DNA of 64,000 bases from Paucibacter sp. KCTC 42545 (GCF_001477625.1 NZ_CP013692.1:4030001-4094000), one strand, 5' to 3'. Shown: positions 17,446 through 28,171, numbered from the stretch's first letter. Numbers and translations: made by a program. The notes: generated by a model from the sequence alone, not told the origin.

Positions 17446-20385
17446 ATGTCCGACATCGAAACCCGCCCGGCCTCTCCTCTTGCGGATGTGCCGATGATCC
17501 GCGTGCGGGGTGCGCGAACCCACAATCTGAAGAACATTGATGTTGACCTGCCGCGCAACAAGCTGGTCGTCATCACCGGGCTGAGCGGCTCGGGCAAGTC
17601 CAGTCTTGCTTTTGACACCTTGTATGCCGAGGGCCAGCGCCGTTATGTCGAAAGCCTGTCGGCCTATGCCCGGCAGTTTCTGCAGCTGATGGACAAGCCC
17701 GATGTGGATGTGATTGAGGGCCTGTCCCCCGCCATCTCCATCGAACAAAAAGCCACCAGCCACAACCCGCGCTCCACCGTCGGCACGGTGACCGAGATCC
17801 ACGATTACCTGCGCTTGCTCTATGCCCGCGCCGGCACACCGTTCTGCCCCGACCACCACCTGCCGCTGGAGGCCCAAAGCATTGCCCAGATGGTGGACGC
17901 CGTGCTGGCCATGCCCGAAGGCGCCAAGCTGATGTTGCTGGCACCGGTGGTGCGCGACCGCAAAGGCGAGTTCATTGACCTCTTTGAGCAGTTGCAGGCC
18001 CAGGGCTATGTGCGCTTCCGGGTTGACGGCGTGACGGTGGATGCGCCCGACTTCCCTGCGCTCAAAAAGGCCGAGAAGCATGACATCGACGTGGTGGTGG
18101 ACCGGGTCAAGATTCGCACGGCCGGGCCCGAGGGCGATGCCAGCGCCCATGATCTGCGCCAACGCTTGGCCGAAAGCTTTGAGGCCGCGCTACGTCTGGC
18201 CGAAGGCCGCGCCCTGGTCCTGAATATGGACACCGGCGTGGAGCAGATCTTCTCCAGCAAATTCGCCTGCCCGATCTGCAGCTATTCGCTGTCGGAGTTG
18301 GAGCCGCGCCTGTTTTCCTTCAATTCACCGGTGGGCGCCTGCCCTTCCTGTGAAGGCCTGGGCCAGATGACGCTGTTCGACCCCGAGCGCGTGGTGGCCT
18401 TCCCCTCTCTCAGCCTGGGCAGCGGCGCGGTCAAGGGCTGGGACCGGCGCAATGCCTACACCTTCTCGATGCTGGAGGCGGTGGCCGCGCATTACCAGTT
18501 CGATATCGAACTGCCCTTCGAGCAGCTGCCCGAACAAGCCCGCCACGCCTTGCTACACGGCTCGGGCAGCGAAGAGATCGCCTTTGTCTACCAGGCCGAA
18601 TCCAGCGGCGCGACCCGCAAGCGCGCGGTCAAGCGCAGCCACCCGTTTGAAGGCATCTTGCCCAATCTGCAGCGCCGCTTCAAAGAAACCGATTCCAGCG
18701 CGGTGCGCGAGGACTTGGCGCGTTATATGGCCGCCAAGCCCTGCCCGCATTGCGAAGGCTCGCGCCTGCGCCGCGAAGCCCGCAATGTGGTGCTGCAGGC
18801 GGTGGACGCACCCGAAGGCAGCAAAGGCCGGCCCATTTACGAGGTGGAGCATTCCACCTTGCGCGATTGCCTGCACTACTTCGAAGGCCTCAAGCTCAAG
18901 GGCTCCAAGGCCGAGATCGGCGACAAGGTGGTGCGCGAAATCACCTCGCGCCTGCGCTTCCTCAACGATGTGGGCCTCAACTACTTGAGCCTGGATCGCA
19001 GCGCCGACACGCTCTCGGGCGGCGAAGCCCAGCGCATCCGCCTGGCCTCGCAGATCGGCTCAGGCCTGACCGGCGTGATGTATGTGCTGGACGAACCGTC
19101 CATCGGCCTGCATCAACGCGATAACGACCGGCTGATCGCCACCCTGCGCCGCCTGCGCGACCTCGGCAACACCGTGATCGTGGTGGAGCATGACGAGGAC
19201 GCCATCCGCGCCGCCGACTATGTGCTGGACCTGGGGCCAGGCGCCGGTGTGCACGGCGGCCACATCATTGCGCAGGGCACGCCCGACGAGGTGGCAAACA
19301 ACCCGGCCTCGCTGACCGGCCGCTATCTGTCTGGCACGGCCTGCATCGAGGTGCCCAAGGAACGCCACAAGCTGGCCGACATGAAGGAGCCGCATTCGCT
19401 CAAGATCGTCAACGCGCGTGGCAATAATTTGAAAGGTGTGACGGTGGAGATTCCCGTCGGCCTGCTGACCTGCGTGACCGGCGTGTCCGGCTCGGGCAAG
19501 AGCACCTTGGTCAACGACACGCTCTACACCGCCGTGGCCAAGAAGCTCTACCAAAGCCATGCCGACCCGGCGCCGCATGACGAGATCGAAGGCCTGGACG
19601 CCTTCGACAAGGTCATCAATGTGGACCAGTCGCCCATCGGCCGCACGCCGCGCTCCAACCCCGCCACCTACACCGGCCTGTTCACCCCCATCCGCGAATT
19701 GTTCGCCGAGATGAATACCGCGCGCGAACGCGGTTATGGCCCCGGCCGCTTCAGCTTCAACGTGGCCGGCGGCCGCTGCGAGGCCTGCCAGGGCGACGGC
19801 GTGCTGAAGGTGGAGATGCACTTCCTGCCCGATGTCTACGTGCCTTGCGACACCTGCCACGGCGCGCGCTACAACCGCGAAACGCTGGAGGTGCTCTACA
19901 AGGGCAAGAACATCACCCAGGTGCTGGGCATGACCATTGAGGACGCCCACCAGTTCTTCAATGCCGTGCCGACGCTGGCGCGCAAGCTGCAAACCTTGCT
20001 GGACGTGGGCCTGGGCTATGTGAAGCTGGGGCAAAGCGCCACCACGCTGTCGGGCGGCGAGGCACAGCGCGTCAAGCTGGCGCTTGAGCTGAGCAAGCGC
20101 GACACCGGCCGCACGCTCTACATCCTGGACGAGCCCACCACCGGCCTGCACTTCGCCGACATCGCCCTGCTGCTCAAGGTGCTGCATCAGCTGCGCGATG
20201 CGGGCAACACCATCGTCGTCATCGAACACAACCTCGACGTCATCAAGACGGCCGATTGGTTGATCGATATGGGCCCCGAGGGCGGCTCGGGCGGGGGCCA
20301 GCTCTTGTTGGCCGGCACGCCGGAACAGCTGGCGGCCTGCGAGGCCAGCCACACCGGGCGCTATCTGAAGCAATTGCTGCGCTGA
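17446..20385 (+). CDS. uvrA: UvrABC excinuclease subunit A
   Basis: 979 residues, a little longer than E. coli UvrA (940). It is the damage-recognition ATPase of nucleotide excision repair. Two ABC modules are complete: Walker [10 protein letters not shown] near residue 45 and GVSGSGKST near 680, and two LSGGEAQR signatures. Zinc modules CPIC...CPSC (around residues 270-305) and CEAC...CDTC (around 778-804) are present. The start is ATG 17446 in MSDIETRPA. It is transcribed alone and ends in a strong terminator. Confidence 0.98.
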   Translation: MSDIETRPASPLADVPMIRVRGARTHNLKNIDVDLPRNKLVVITGLSGSGKSSLAFDTLYAEGQRRYVESLSAYARQFLQLMDKPDVDVIEGLSPAISIEQKATSHNPRSTVGTVTEIHDYLRLLYARAGTPFCPDHHLPLEAQSIAQMVDAVLAMPEGAKLMLLAPVVRDRKGEFIDLFEQLQAQGYVRFRVDGVTVDAPDFPALKKAEKHDIDVVVDRVKIRTAGPEGDASAHDLRQRLAESFEAALRLAEGRALVLNMDTGVEQIFSSKFACPICSYSLSELEPRLFSFNSPVGACPSCEGLGQMTLFDPERVVAFPSLSLGSGAVKGWDRRNAYTFSMLEAVAAHYQFDIELPFEQLPEQARHALLHGSGSEEIAFVYQAESSGATRKRAVKRSHPFEGILPNLQRRFKETDSSAVREDLARYMAAKPCPHCEGSRLRREARNVVLQAVDAPEGSKGRPIYEVEHSTLRDCLHYFEGLKLKGSKAEIGDKVVREITSRLRFLNDVGLNYLSLDRSADTLSGGEAQRIRLASQIGSGLTGVMYVLDEPSIGLHQRDNDRLIATLRRLRDLGNTVIVVEHDEDAIRAADYVLDLGPGAGVHGGHIIAQGTPDEVANNPASLTGRYLSGTACIEVPKERHKLADMKEPHSLKIVNARGNNLKGVTVEIPVGLLTCVTGVSGSGKSTLVNDTLYTAVAKKLYQSHADPAPHDEIEGLDAFDKVINVDQSPIGRTPRSNPATYTGLFTPIRELFAEMNTARERGYGPGRFSFNVAGGRCEACQGDGVLKVEMHFLPDVYVPCDTCHGARYNRETLEVLYKGKNITQVLGMTIEDAHQFFNAVPTLARKLQTLLDVGLGYVKLGQSATTLSGGEAQRVKLALELSKRDTGRTLYILDEPTTGLHFADIALLLKVLHQLRDAGNTIVVIEHNLDVIKTADWLIDMGPEGGSGGGQLLLAGTPEQLAACEASHTGRYLKQLLR

Positions 20386-20390
20386 ATGAC

Positions 20391-20416
20391 AAACGGGGCC
20401 ACAAGGCCCCGTTTTT
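20391..20416 (+). terminator. rho-independent terminator after uvrA
   Basis: A perfect 10-base-pair stem (AAACGGGGCC / GGCCCCGTTT) with an ACAA loop, followed by further T residues, six bases after the uvrA stop. The arms begin and end in A/T runs, so it may also stop leftward transcription of the PEP-CTERM gene. Confidence 0.9.
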
Positions 20417-20460
20417 AGTTCGGCAGGATCACGGCAAGCGCTGGCCCGCCGGATCTGAGA

Positions 20461-21228
20461 TCAGTGCTGGCGGCGGCGGGCGATGAAGCCCAGTGCGGCC
20501 AAGCCCGCCAAGAGCAGAGCCCAAGTGCCGGGCTCAGGCACGACCGGCGGCGGTGCTGGCGGCAAGGAAGGCACGCCGGGAGGCGCGATCGGATTCGCAC
20601 CACCACCCGGGCCGAAGGCCAGCGGCGGCGTCGACGGTCCCGCAGAGGTAAAGGTCGACCCTGGCACCAGAGGCGCGACATCCGAGCCGCCACCCGCACC
20701 GGCTGCGAAGGAGCCCGGCGCTGCCAAAGGACCGGCCGATGTTGGTTCCAGTTCCAGCGGTGCTTGCGAGTCACCGGTCGCCGAGTTGGCGCCACCGGGC
20801 GCAGCGGCCCGCGCGGGCATGCGATCAATGCGGCTGACGTTGCGGCACACGGTTGGCACCAAGATGCACTGGCCGTCTTCGCAGTAAACCAGGCCGCGCT
20901 CTTCAAGCTTGGCCGACCACTTGGCACGGCTGACCGTCTTGCAAACATTGTTGGCACCGAAGTGCATGTCGCGAATTTCGCTGCCGTACTGGGCATTGCC
21001 CTTGATGCCGTCGCGCTGAATGCTGACCAACTCGTCGTAGTCGCGCTTCTTCATGCGCTCTTTCAACTTGGCTCGGGTCGGCGCAGGAATATCGGTGTAG
21101 CGGTCGACTGCGGCCACCACATCACCCATGAAGGGGTTCACGCCCGGCTTGTCCCAGGAGCAATGCGGCAGCACGGCGCCAGACGCCGCGCCGGAGGCCG
21201 CAAGTGCAAGAGTAGCAAGCAAAGACAT
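20461..21228 (-). CDS. MHFG family PEP-CTERM protein
   Basis: 255 residues; ATG 21228 has AGGAATC upstream. It begins with a signal peptide (LLATLALAASGAASGA). A conserved segment follows with DMHFGANNVCKTVSRAKW and YCEDGQCILVPTVCRNVSRI, which match the MHFG-type PEP-CTERM proteins of Burkholderiales, including four cysteines. Residues about 135-225 are a Gly/Pro/Ala-rich linker. The C-terminus is a classic PEP-CTERM sorting tail: VPEPGTWALLLAGLAALGF then basic RRR. Such proteins are processed by an exosortase (EpsH/XrtA type) and linked to exopolysaccharide production; the exosortase is not in this window. Confidence 0.88.
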   Translation of the reverse strand: MSLLATLALAASGAASGAVLPHCSWDKPGVNPFMGDVVAAVDRYTDIPAPTRAKLKERMKKRDYDELVSIQRDGIKGNAQYGSEIRDMHFGANNVCKTVSRAKWSAKLEERGLVYCEDGQCILVPTVCRNVSRIDRMPARAAAPGGANSATGDSQAPLELEPTSAGPLAAPGSFAAGAGGGSDVAPLVPGSTFTSAGPSTPPLAFGPGGGANPIAPPGVPSLPPAPPPVVPEPGTWALLLAGLAALGFIARRRQH

Positions 21229-21572
21229 GATGATTCCTGGTTATCTCAATCGGCAAAAATGCTGAAATTGATCGGCAAAACTACTGCCATTTGGTGTTCG
21301 ATAGTGGCAAAAATCGCCGCCGAAGCGCCTCCATCGGCCACATCGCTAGTGTAAAGAATGCACCCTGTCGATTTACGTTCAGATACAACAGGTGAATGCC
21401 CTGGAGGTGCGCAATTTCACGCTCTTGAGTTTTTAATCGCACAAATGTGACGAAATTCACATTTTGATGAATCGCAAATTTCTAGGTTTTGCAGCTTAAA
21501 CAGCGTTGGCGCCAGCACTTTCACTGCTACGCTCTGCGCCGTCCCGTCCAACCGCCCATCGCACACTCAGCC
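21229..21572. other. divergent intergenic region, AT-rich, containing a CRP-type site
   Basis: 344 bases between the PEP-CTERM gene and the response regulator. It is clearly richer in A/T than its surroundings. The only strong element is the CRP-type palindrome at 21443-21464. No gene is visible. Confidence 0.5.
21443..21464. promoter_or_regulatory. perfect CRP-type operator
   Basis: AAATGTGA - CGAAAT - TCACATTT: a perfect palindrome of eight-base arms, identical to the TGTGA-N6-TCACA consensus of E. coli CRP including the flanking A/T. It is centred 119 bases before the response-regulator ATG and 225 bases before the PEP-CTERM start. The window encodes a CRP-family regulator (39587-40228) whose recognition helix resembles that of CRP. 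Confidence 0.7.
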
Positions 21573-21968
21573 ATGCAGCAGGATTCAGCCGCCCAAGTGC
21601 TCTACGTCGAAGACGACCGCATCAACATCGTCTTGATGGAAGAAGTGTTTCGACGCCTGCCAGGCTGGGAATTGATCTGCGCCGAGACCGGCGCCGAGGC
21701 CATGGCCTTGCTGCATGAGGGCTTGCGCCCGGACTTGCTGCTGATCGATATGAACCTGCCCGACACCAATGGCATGGACTTGTTTGCCCGCTTGCAGGCT
21801 GATCCGCGCTTGGCGGGCTTGCGCTGCGCCGCGCTGTCGGCCGACGACGACCGGCGCCAAGTCGACGCCGCGCTGGCGGCCGGCTTTAGCGATTACTGGA
21901 TCAAGCCGATTGCCGTGCCGCGCTTCGCTGCACAACTGCAAGCCAGCTTGGCTTTACAGACAGCGTAG
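21573..21968 (+). CDS. single-domain response regulator
   Basis: 131 residues, receiver domain only. Acidic pocket VEDD at residues 12-15, phosphoacceptor Asp59 in LLLIDMNLPDTNG, the switch Ser in AALSADDD and the conserved Lys-Pro in DYWIKPI. No output domain. The start MQQDSAAQ at 21573 is chosen because the receiver fold begins at once; upstream in-frame codons look non-coding. CheY/DivK-like proteins of this type usually relay phosphate or act by protein contact. Its kinase partner is not adjacent; the hybrid kinase at 15154-17157 is a candidate only by distance. Confidence 0.85.
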   Translation: MQQDSAAQVLYVEDDRINIVLMEEVFRRLPGWELICAETGAEAMALLHEGLRPDLLLIDMNLPDTNGMDLFARLQADPRLAGLRCAALSADDDRRQVDAALAAGFSDYWIKPIAVPRFAAQLQASLALQTA

Positions 21969-22019
21969 GTTCCGCAGAGTCGCTGGCGCCAGCCACCCGA
22001 CATTCAAACTCAACTGACA

Positions 22020-22048
22020 AAGAAAAAGGCCCGGTCAACCCGGGCCTT
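22020..22048 (-). terminator. rho-independent terminator of the SWIB gene
   Basis: Stem AAGGCCCGG / CCGGGCCTT (nine pairs, five-base loop), followed on the minus strand by TTTTCTTT. It lies 47 bases after the SWIB stop and 58 bases after the response-regulator stop, and may serve both. Confidence 0.8.
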
Positions 22049-22094
22049 CTTGCAAGCCGCCGCTGAGCACGAAGCCCGGCGGCGCCATGACGCA

Positions 22095-22526
22095 TTACTT
22101 CAGGTGGCTGTTGATCAGCTTGGTCATCTCGAACATATCGGCCTTGGCCTTGCCGAAGATTTCCTTCAGGGCGGCGTCGGCAACGATGATGCGCTTTTGC
22201 ACTTCGTCCTGCAGCTTGTGCTTCTTGATGTATTCCCACACCTTCTTGGTCACATCGGTGCGTGGCAGCGGAGCTGCGCCGACGATGGCGGCCAAAGCGG
22301 CGCTGGGGGTCAAGGCCTTCATGAAGGCAGCGTTGGGGGTGCGCTTCTTCGCAGGAGCAGCAGCCTTCTTCGCAGCAGGAGCCTTCTTTGCAGCGGGAGC
22401 AGCCTTCTTAGCGGGGGCTGCTTTCTTTGCCGGTGCAGCAGCCTTCACGGCCACTTTTTTAGCCGCAGGGGCCTTGGTTGCCGCTGCCGCCTTCTTTGCG
22501 GGCGCGGCCTTCTTCGCAGTTGCCAT
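22095..22526 (-). CDS. SWIB/MDM2 domain protein with histone H1-like Lys/Ala-rich N-terminus
   Basis: 143 residues from ATG 22526 (MATAKKAAP), with GGAGAG seven bases upstream. Residues 1 to about 60 are a repeated AKKAAPAKK/APAAKK low-complexity arm like histone H1 and bacterial H1 homologues. Residues about 62-143 form a SWIB domain (LTPSAALAAIVG, KKVWEYIKKHKLQD, KRIIVADAALKEIFG). Proteins of this design occur in betaproteobacteria and Chlamydia and are thought to bind DNA and act on nucleoid structure. A strong terminator follows. Confidence 0.9.
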   Translation of the reverse strand: MATAKKAAPAKKAAAATKAPAAKKVAVKAAAPAKKAAPAKKAAPAAKKAPAAKKAAAPAKKRTPNAAFMKALTPSAALAAIVGAAPLPRTDVTKKVWEYIKKHKLQDEVQKRIIVADAALKEIFGKAKADMFEMTKLINSHLK

Positions 22527-22742
22527 TTCAATTCTCTCCATCAAAGTGTTGTTGATGTGCCGGGTCCGGGTGAAGACCGCATAAGCCTTCAATTCTCTCT
22601 AGCACCTAGCGAGGGCAATGGTACTGCGCGCCTCCTGCATTGAGAAGGCTTTCATAGGAGAGCGCGGCTCAATCACACACGGAAATGACCCTTGTTTACC
22701 CTGGGTGTCGCGCACCCGCATCACTCAATGGCCGTCAGCAGG

Positions 22743-23876
22743 CTATTTCCGTGCTGACCACAGCAAATGTGGGCCGGCTTCGGCCAAGGTTTTGCAGCCG
22801 CTCAAGGCCATTGCAATCTCGAGTTCATCGCGCAAAAGTCGCAGCGCATGGGCCACGCCATGCGCGCCCGCCGCCGCCAAAGCATGAACATATGGGCGCC
22901 CCAGCAAGACCGCGTTAGCACCGAGGGCCATGGCCTTCAGCACATCGGTGCCGCGACGGATGCCCCCATCGACCAAGACGCAGAAATCAGCGCCGACACC
23001 TTCACGCAGGCGCGGCAGCAGCTCGGCGCTGGCGGGCACGGTGTCCAGGGTGCGGCCGCCGTGGTTGGACACGATCACGCCACACGCGCCGCGCTTGTGA
23101 GCCTCAAGCGCATCGTCGGCATGCGTCACGCCTTTGAGCAGCAGCGGCAGGCGGCTATTGGCACGCAGCCAGTCGACCTCGGCCCAGGTGGCGGCACGCG
23201 GCATCAGGCCGTCAAACAAGGCGCTCTGGCCGGGCTGCAAGTCCAGCGGCTTTTTGAGGCCACCCAGGTTGACGGCGCGCACATCCGCGGGCAACTTGAA
23301 GCCGGCACGGCGCTCGCGGTCGCGGGCACCATGCACCGGCGCGTCCACTGTCAGCACCAAGGCGGTGAAGCCGGCTCGCTCAACCCGCTGCAAGAGTTCC
23401 AGCATGAAGCCGCGGTCATCGCGCCAGTAAAGCTGAAACCACAGGGGCCCGCTTTGCGGCTCGGCGGCGAAAGCCTGCGCCACCGCCTCCATCGCCACCG
23501 AGGCCTGCGCGCTCAGCACCATGCCCGCGCCTTGCGCCGCGGCCGCATAGGCCGAGGCCAACTCGCCATCGGCATGGGCGAGGCGCTGATAAGCAATCGG
23601 CGCCAGCAGAACGGGATGGGCCAGCTCGCTGCCCAGCAAAGGCACACGAGTGTGGCCACCGCTCAGATCGCGCAGCACACGCGGCTGCAACTGGATGGCA
23701 TCCCAAGCGCTGCGGTTGGCGCGCAAGGTGATCTCGTCGGCCGCGCCGCCATTCAGATAGGCCCAGGCCTCGGCGTTCATCGCCGCTTGCGCATGGGCTT
23801 CGAAGTCCGCCAGATTGGCGACGCCGGCCGGAATGGGCTGCAGCGCGCTCAAGCTCATGGGCGCCTCGCCACTCAT
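22743..23876 (-). CDS. FMN-dependent alpha-hydroxy-acid oxidase/dehydrogenase
   Basis: 377 residues. Family features: [12 protein letters not shown] near the N-terminus, [18 protein letters not shown] with the FMN-binding Lys, catalytic His in [12 protein letters not shown], and [28 protein letters not shown] at the phosphate site. It resembles glycolate/lactate oxidases and LldD, but the substrate is not defined. The ATG (23876) overlaps the TGA of the PKHD hydroxylase gene by four bases (ATGA), so translation is probably coupled. This places it at the end of the iron operon. The alternative start a few codons upstream lies inside the hydroxylase gene. Confidence 0.88.
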   Translation of the reverse strand: MSGEAPMSLSALQPIPAGVANLADFEAHAQAAMNAEAWAYLNGGAADEITLRANRSAWDAIQLQPRVLRDLSGGHTRVPLLGSELAHPVLLAPIAYQRLAHADGELASAYAAAAQGAGMVLSAQASVAMEAVAQAFAAEPQSGPLWFQLYWRDDRGFMLELLQRVERAGFTALVLTVDAPVHGARDRERRAGFKLPADVRAVNLGGLKKPLDLQPGQSALFDGLMPRAATWAEVDWLRANSRLPLLLKGVTHADDALEAHKRGACGVIVSNHGGRTLDTVPASAELLPRLREGVGADFCVLVDGGIRRGTDVLKAMALGANAVLLGRPYVHALAAAGAHGVAHALRLLRDELEIAMALSGCKTLAEAGPHLLWSARK

Positions 23877-24556
23877 GTGTCCGCCCACATGCGCAAGAGG
23901 TTGTGATACGTGCCGGTCAGGGCGACCGCCGCCTCACACTCGCCCTGCTCGGCGCGCAAGCGCATCAAGGCCTGGTCCATCTCGAACAGCAAGCGGCGCT
24001 GCTCATCGCTGCGCACCATGCTTTCGATCCAGAAGAAGCTGGCCAGGCGCGCGCCGCGCGTGACCGGCTCGACCCGGTGCACGCTGGTGCCGGGATACAA
24101 AACCATATCGCCCGCCGCCAGCTTGACGCGTTGCTCGCCGTAGGTGTCGGCAATCACCAGCTCACCGCCCTCGTAGTCGGCCGGCTCGGCCAAGAACAAG
24201 GTGCAAGACAGATCGGTGCGCACCCGCTGACCACTGCCCGGCGTGTAGCGAATCGCCTGATCGACATGATTGCCGTAGGTGTTCGCCGCGCCGCTGTAGC
24301 GGTTGAACATGGGCGGCAGCACCCGCTTGGGCAGGGCCGCCGAGAAGAAGGTGGTGTTGCGCTCCAGCGCGCCCAAGATCAAGACTTGCAAGCTGCGCGC
24401 GGCCTCACTGCCGGAGGCGAGCTGCTCGTTGTTCTTGACCAGGGCGGCCTGCACCCCCGCCGTCTTGCGCCCATGCTCCCAGCTGGCCTGGGCCAGCAAG
24501 GCCTGCGCCTGCTGCAAAGCATCGGAATCAAGAACGGCGGGAATGCGGATCAACAT
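23873..24556 (-). CDS. PKHD-type Fe(II)/2-oxoglutarate hydroxylase (PiuC/YbiX family)
   Basis: 227 residues. The Fe-binding triad is His97 and Asp99 (NHVDQ) and His160 (TSVHRV), with Arg170 ten residues on for 2-oxoglutarate. N-terminal [17 protein letters not shown] is typical of PiuC/YbiX. In many proteobacteria this gene follows a Fiu/PiuA catecholate-siderophore receptor under Fur control, as here: the receptor gene ends 25 bases upstream. Its substrate is not known in the family at large. Confidence 0.92.
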   Translation of the reverse strand: MLIRIPAVLDSDALQQAQALLAQASWEHGRKTAGVQAALVKNNEQLASGSEAARSLQVLILGALERNTTFFSAALPKRVLPPMFNRYSGAANTYGNHVDQAIRYTPGSGQRVRTDLSCTLFLAEPADYEGGELVIADTYGEQRVKLAAGDMVLYPGTSVHRVEPVTRGARLASFFWIESMVRSDEQRRLLFEMDQALMRLRAEQGECEAAVALTGTYHNLLRMWADT

Positions 24557-24581
24557 GGGCGTACCAAGCCTTGCGGCCCCT

Positions 24582-26834
24582 TTAGAACTTATAGCTGCCG
24601 GTCAGGCTGACCATGCGGCCCGCGCCCGGCACGTAGTGACCGGTGTAGAGCGAGTCGGCATACAGCTTGTCGGCCACATTGCTGACATTGAGTTTAAGCA
24701 GCAACTGCTTGGGGATGACGGCGTACTCGGCCATTACGTCCGCAGTGACCCAGCCCGGCGCGGCCCAGCCTGGGTTGCGGTTGGGCGTCTGCTCGCTGCG
24801 GGCGGTCAGGCCGGCGCCGATGCGCAGGCTTTGCGTCAGCTGGTAGCTGCTCCAGATGGTGCCGCTGTGACGCGGGGTCAGCGAAGGACGATCACCGACC
24901 TTCTCAGACGCGGTGGCCGCAATGCCTTCGTCGATGCGGGCAATCGGCATCCACATATAGGAACCATAGACCTCCCAGCCCGGGGCCAGATTGCCGCTGA
25001 AGTCCATCTCGAAGCCGGCCACATGGCGCTTGCCTGACAGCACCACCAAGTTCACCAGCGGATCGGTATTGCGCTCATGCAGCTTGGTGGTCTGGAAGAT
25101 CGCGTAGCGGCTGCTGAACTTGCCGTCAGCGCTGTCGATCTTGGCACCCAGTTCCAAGTTGATGGACTGCTCGGGCGGCGTGTCCACATTCGTGGCCCCC
25201 AGCGAGTAGGCATCGCCCGAGGTGTTGAACGAAGTGGCGGCCGAGGCGTGGAAAGACATGCGCTCGTTCGGTTGGAACAGCACGCCCAGGCGCTTGCTCC
25301 ACTCCTTGACCTTCATGGTGTAGGACGAGGTGGTCACCGGGCCGGCGGCATTGGCCGGAATGGCGTAGCTGTCGTAGTCGCCCTTCAGGTGGTCGAAACG
25401 CAAGCCGGCCAGAATTTTCCAGGCCGGTGCGACCTGCACCAGATCCTGCACATAGGCACCCACACCACGCGAGGTGTACTCATTGGCGGTGCGCAGCACG
25501 CGGGCGCTTTCATCAATCCAGGCGCCGTCATCGGGCGAGCCCAGCGTTGTGGTGGGCTTGGTCAGGTTGACGCCGCCTTGTGCCGCGCTGCGCGGCGTGA
25601 ACACCTGCTTCTTTTCCTGCGCAAAGTCGACGCCGGCTTGCAGCTCGTGGCCCAGACCCCAGCCCTTGAACTTGGCGTTCAGATCGCTCTGGGCATGCAC
25701 GGTCTGCATGTCTTGAATCTTCAGCTGGGTGCCGCGCGAAATCACGGTCTTGGCGCTCAGCGTTTCCAGCGTCACGTCTTTGCCATCGGGCTGCAAATTG
25801 GCGCGGGCAAAGCGCACGGTGCCGGCACGTTGGTCGCGGGTGTAGTCGCTGAAGCGCAGCTTGCTGGTCAGCTCCACATTGCTGCTGAAGCGGTGGGTGT
25901 GCGCGCCGGTCAGCTGGGTGGCGGTACCCCGGTTGTAGTCGCTGGCCATGCCGTAGTAGGCGGTCGGCTTGAGCGGCGTCAGCGTCACCGCGCTGTCCGG
26001 CGAGCTCAGGCTGGGGTCGATCCAAGGCATGCCGTAATTCATGCCGTTGTTGTTATTGAGGTGGAAGGCGGTCAGGGTGAACTCATCCGCTTCGCCAATG
26101 CCGAAGCGGTAGGCGGCGATGGCGCCCTTTTTGTCCAGGCTGGAGCCGGCGCCGTTGTTGTCGGAGCGGTTGACCATGGCGGCCACGCGCAGGGCCGAGC
26201 TCTCGCCGGTCTTGAAATTGAAGTCACCCACCGCACGCAGCGAGTTGTGGCTGGCCACGCTCAGGTCGACTTGATGCTCATCGATCAAGCGCGGAGTCTT
26301 GGTCACCAAATTGACCGCGCCACCCGTGGAGCCACGGCCGAACAGCATGGAGGCCGAGCCGCGCATCACTTCAACGCGGTCTGCAAAGAAAGTGTCGCGG
26401 TCGTAGAAAGCGGGGTCGCGCACGCCGTCAACAAAAATGTCGCCGGTGGCTTGCAAGGCAAAACCGCGCAGGCGGATGTCTTCTTCGCCACCTTCGGCCG
26501 CCATGAAGCTGATGCCGGAGGTGTTGCGCAGTGCGTCTTTCAAGGTGTCGAGGTTGCGGTCATCCATCAGCTTCTCGGTCACCACGGTGACGGATTGCGG
26601 GATGTCGCGCAGCTCTTGCTTGCCCTTGCCGATGCGGGTCTCCACCGCTTGGTAAGACGTTTTGCCGTCACGCTCGGCGCTGGCTTTGCCGCGCACGATG
26701 GGCAGCGAGCTTTCGACCGGCTCAGTGGCAGGCGCGGTCTGCGCCAAAGCGGCAGTGGCCAGGCCAAAACCGGCGGCCAAAGCACCCAAGGGCAGCAAGG
26801 CGGAAGTAGCTAGGCGGCGATTGCGGGGTTGCAT
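24582..26834 (-). CDS. TonB-dependent siderophore receptor (Fiu/PiuA type)
   Basis: 750 residues from ATG 26834 (MQPRNRRL), GGAG ten bases upstream. A signal peptide ends at ATAALAQ. The plug domain carries [33 protein letters not shown] and [19 protein letters not shown]. The barrel ends in the usual aromatic residue (GSYKF). The neighbouring PKHD hydroxylase and TonB-ExbB-ExbD genes point to ferric catecholate-type siderophore uptake across the outer membrane. Confidence 0.93.
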   Translation of the reverse strand: MQPRNRRLATSALLPLGALAAGFGLATAALAQTAPATEPVESSLPIVRGKASAERDGKTSYQAVETRIGKGKQELRDIPQSVTVVTEKLMDDRNLDTLKDALRNTSGISFMAAEGGEEDIRLRGFALQATGDIFVDGVRDPAFYDRDTFFADRVEVMRGSASMLFGRGSTGGAVNLVTKTPRLIDEHQVDLSVASHNSLRAVGDFNFKTGESSALRVAAMVNRSDNNGAGSSLDKKGAIAAYRFGIGEADEFTLTAFHLNNNNGMNYGMPWIDPSLSSPDSAVTLTPLKPTAYYGMASDYNRGTATQLTGAHTHRFSSNVELTSKLRFSDYTRDQRAGTVRFARANLQPDGKDVTLETLSAKTVISRGTQLKIQDMQTVHAQSDLNAKFKGWGLGHELQAGVDFAQEKKQVFTPRSAAQGGVNLTKPTTTLGSPDDGAWIDESARVLRTANEYTSRGVGAYVQDLVQVAPAWKILAGLRFDHLKGDYDSYAIPANAAGPVTTSSYTMKVKEWSKRLGVLFQPNERMSFHASAATSFNTSGDAYSLGATNVDTPPEQSINLELGAKIDSADGKFSSRYAIFQTTKLHERNTDPLVNLVVLSGKRHVAGFEMDFSGNLAPGWEVYGSYMWMPIARIDEGIAATASEKVGDRPSLTPRHSGTIWSSYQLTQSLRIGAGLTARSEQTPNRNPGWAAPGWVTADVMAEYAVIPKQLLLKLNVSNVADKLYADSLYTGHYVPGAGRMVSLTGSYKF

Positions 26835-26970
26835 ATTCTTGGTACTCCAGGAGAAGAGTGCAGGCATGGCGATGCCTGAAGCCGCCCGTTCAACAGGGCG
26901 GACTTGGGTTCAAAGACGAGGCTGGCTGGAGGCTGGCGAAGACGAAAAGAAGTTCGGGTGCAGCGCGTGT

Positions 26971-27390
26971 TCAGGGCCGCTCGGGCTCGCTGACGAAGCC
27001 GACCTTGCTGAGGCCGGCCTTGCTGGCATCGGCCAGGGTCTCGGCCACAAAGCGATAGGGCACGGCTTGGTCGGCGCGCAAATGCACTTCGGGCTGCTGG
27101 GGCTTGAGGCCTTCGGCGGCAAAACGCGCGGCGGCTTCGGCGCGGTTCAGCGCCTCACCGTTCCAAAAGCGCTGACCCGTGGCATCGATGGCCAGCTCAA
27201 TCTTGTCGGGCACGGCTTGATTGAGTGTGCTGCTGACCTTGGGCAGATCCAGCTTGACCGAGTGGCTCAAGAGCGGGGCGGTGACGATGAAGATCACCAG
27301 CAGCACCAGCATCACATCGATCAGCGGCACCATATTGATCTCCGCCACCGGGCCGGCCGAGCGCTTATTGTCAAAAGACGCGAAAGCCAT
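26971..27390 (-). CDS. exbD: biopolymer transport protein ExbD
   Basis: 139 residues from ATG 27390 (MAFASFDNKR), four bases after the exbB stop. One N-terminal membrane helix with the conserved Asp in EINMVPLIDVMLVLLVIF, then a periplasmic domain. It is part of the proton-driven ExbBD-TonB motor that powers the receptor encoded next to it. Confidence 0.95.
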   Translation of the reverse strand: MAFASFDNKRSAGPVAEINMVPLIDVMLVLLVIFIVTAPLLSHSVKLDLPKVSSTLNQAVPDKIELAIDATGQRFWNGEALNRAEAAARFAAEGLKPQQPEVHLRADQAVPYRFVAETLADASKAGLSKVGFVSEPERP

Positions 27391-27394
27391 GGCC

Positions 27395-28171
27395 TCAGAC
27401 CGCTGCGCTGTTGGAAGCGGCGCGCAGATTGCGCACCGGTGCAGCGGCCTGCGCGGCGCTCGGGGCTTGCGCCGCAGCGCTGGCACCGGGCGCTTCGCCC
27501 AGGGTCAAAAAGCTGTGCAGCTCGTAGGCAAAGGCATCGAGGCGGCCGCCGAGCACGCGGTTGCTGCGGCTGAACGCGTTGTAAGCCATCACGGCAGGAA
27601 TCGCCACGGCCAGGCCAACGCCGGTCATGATCAAAGCCTCACCCACCGGGCCGGCCACTTTGTCCAGCGTACCCGCGCCACTCATGCCGATGGCCACCAG
27701 CGCGTGATACACGCCCCAAACGGTGCCGAACAAGCCCACAAACGGTGCAGTCGCGCCGATGGTGGCCAGGGTGGTCAGGCCGGATTCCAGCCGCGTGGTT
27801 TCCTCGTCCAGCACTTTCTTGATCGTGCGGGTGATGAAGTCATTGCTGCTGCCGGCTTCGGCCAGGCGCGCCGCGCCGTGGCGGGCATGGTGAGCCTGAG
27901 CATGCAAGGCCTGAGCACTCAAATGCGCGAAAGGGTCACGCGCGCCATGCGCGCTGAGTTCGGCCTGCACCGCATCGAGCGAGCCGGCGTTCCAGAAGAA
28001 GTCCAGAAACACGCTGCTGCGCTTACCGCGCAAATACTGCGTTAGGCTTTTGGAGGCGATCAGCACCCAGGACGCCACCGACATCAGCACCAGCACGCCG
28101 AACAGGAACTTGCCGACAAAGTCGGACTGCGCAATGAAGTGGCCAAAGCCAACCGTTGAAGTAGGTTCCAT
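27395..28171 (-). CDS. exbB: MotA/TolQ/ExbB proton channel family protein
   Basis: 258 residues; ATG 28171. One N-terminal helix (LFGVLVLMSVASWVLI) and a helical pair with GLFGTVWGVYHALVAIG and the conserved GEALIMTGVGLAVAIPAV. The C-terminal 35 residues form an Ala/Pro-rich tail. It lies between tonB and exbD on the same strand. Confidence 0.95.
   Translation of the reverse strand: MEPTSTVGFGHFIAQSDFVGKFLFGVLVLMSVASWVLIASKSLTQYLRGKRSSVFLDFFWNAGSLDAVQAELSAHGARDPFAHLSAQALHAQAHHARHGAARLAEAGSSNDFITRTIKKVLDEETTRLESGLTTLATIGATAPFVGLFGTVWGVYHALVAIGMSGAGTLDKVAGPVGEALIMTGVGLAVAIPAVMAYNAFSRSNRVLGGRLDAFAYELHSFLTLGEAPGASAAAQAPSAAQAAAPVRNLRAASNSAAV

Noticed and set aside
22340..22520. Short direct repeats of AAGAAGGC type sequence
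   Set aside because: They encode the Lys/Ala-rich arm of the SWIB protein, so they are coding low complexity, not a CRISPR or VNTR array.
25077..26813. 578-codon open frame opposite the siderophore receptor
   Set aside because: Shadow of receptor codon use; the receptor has full plug and barrel motifs.
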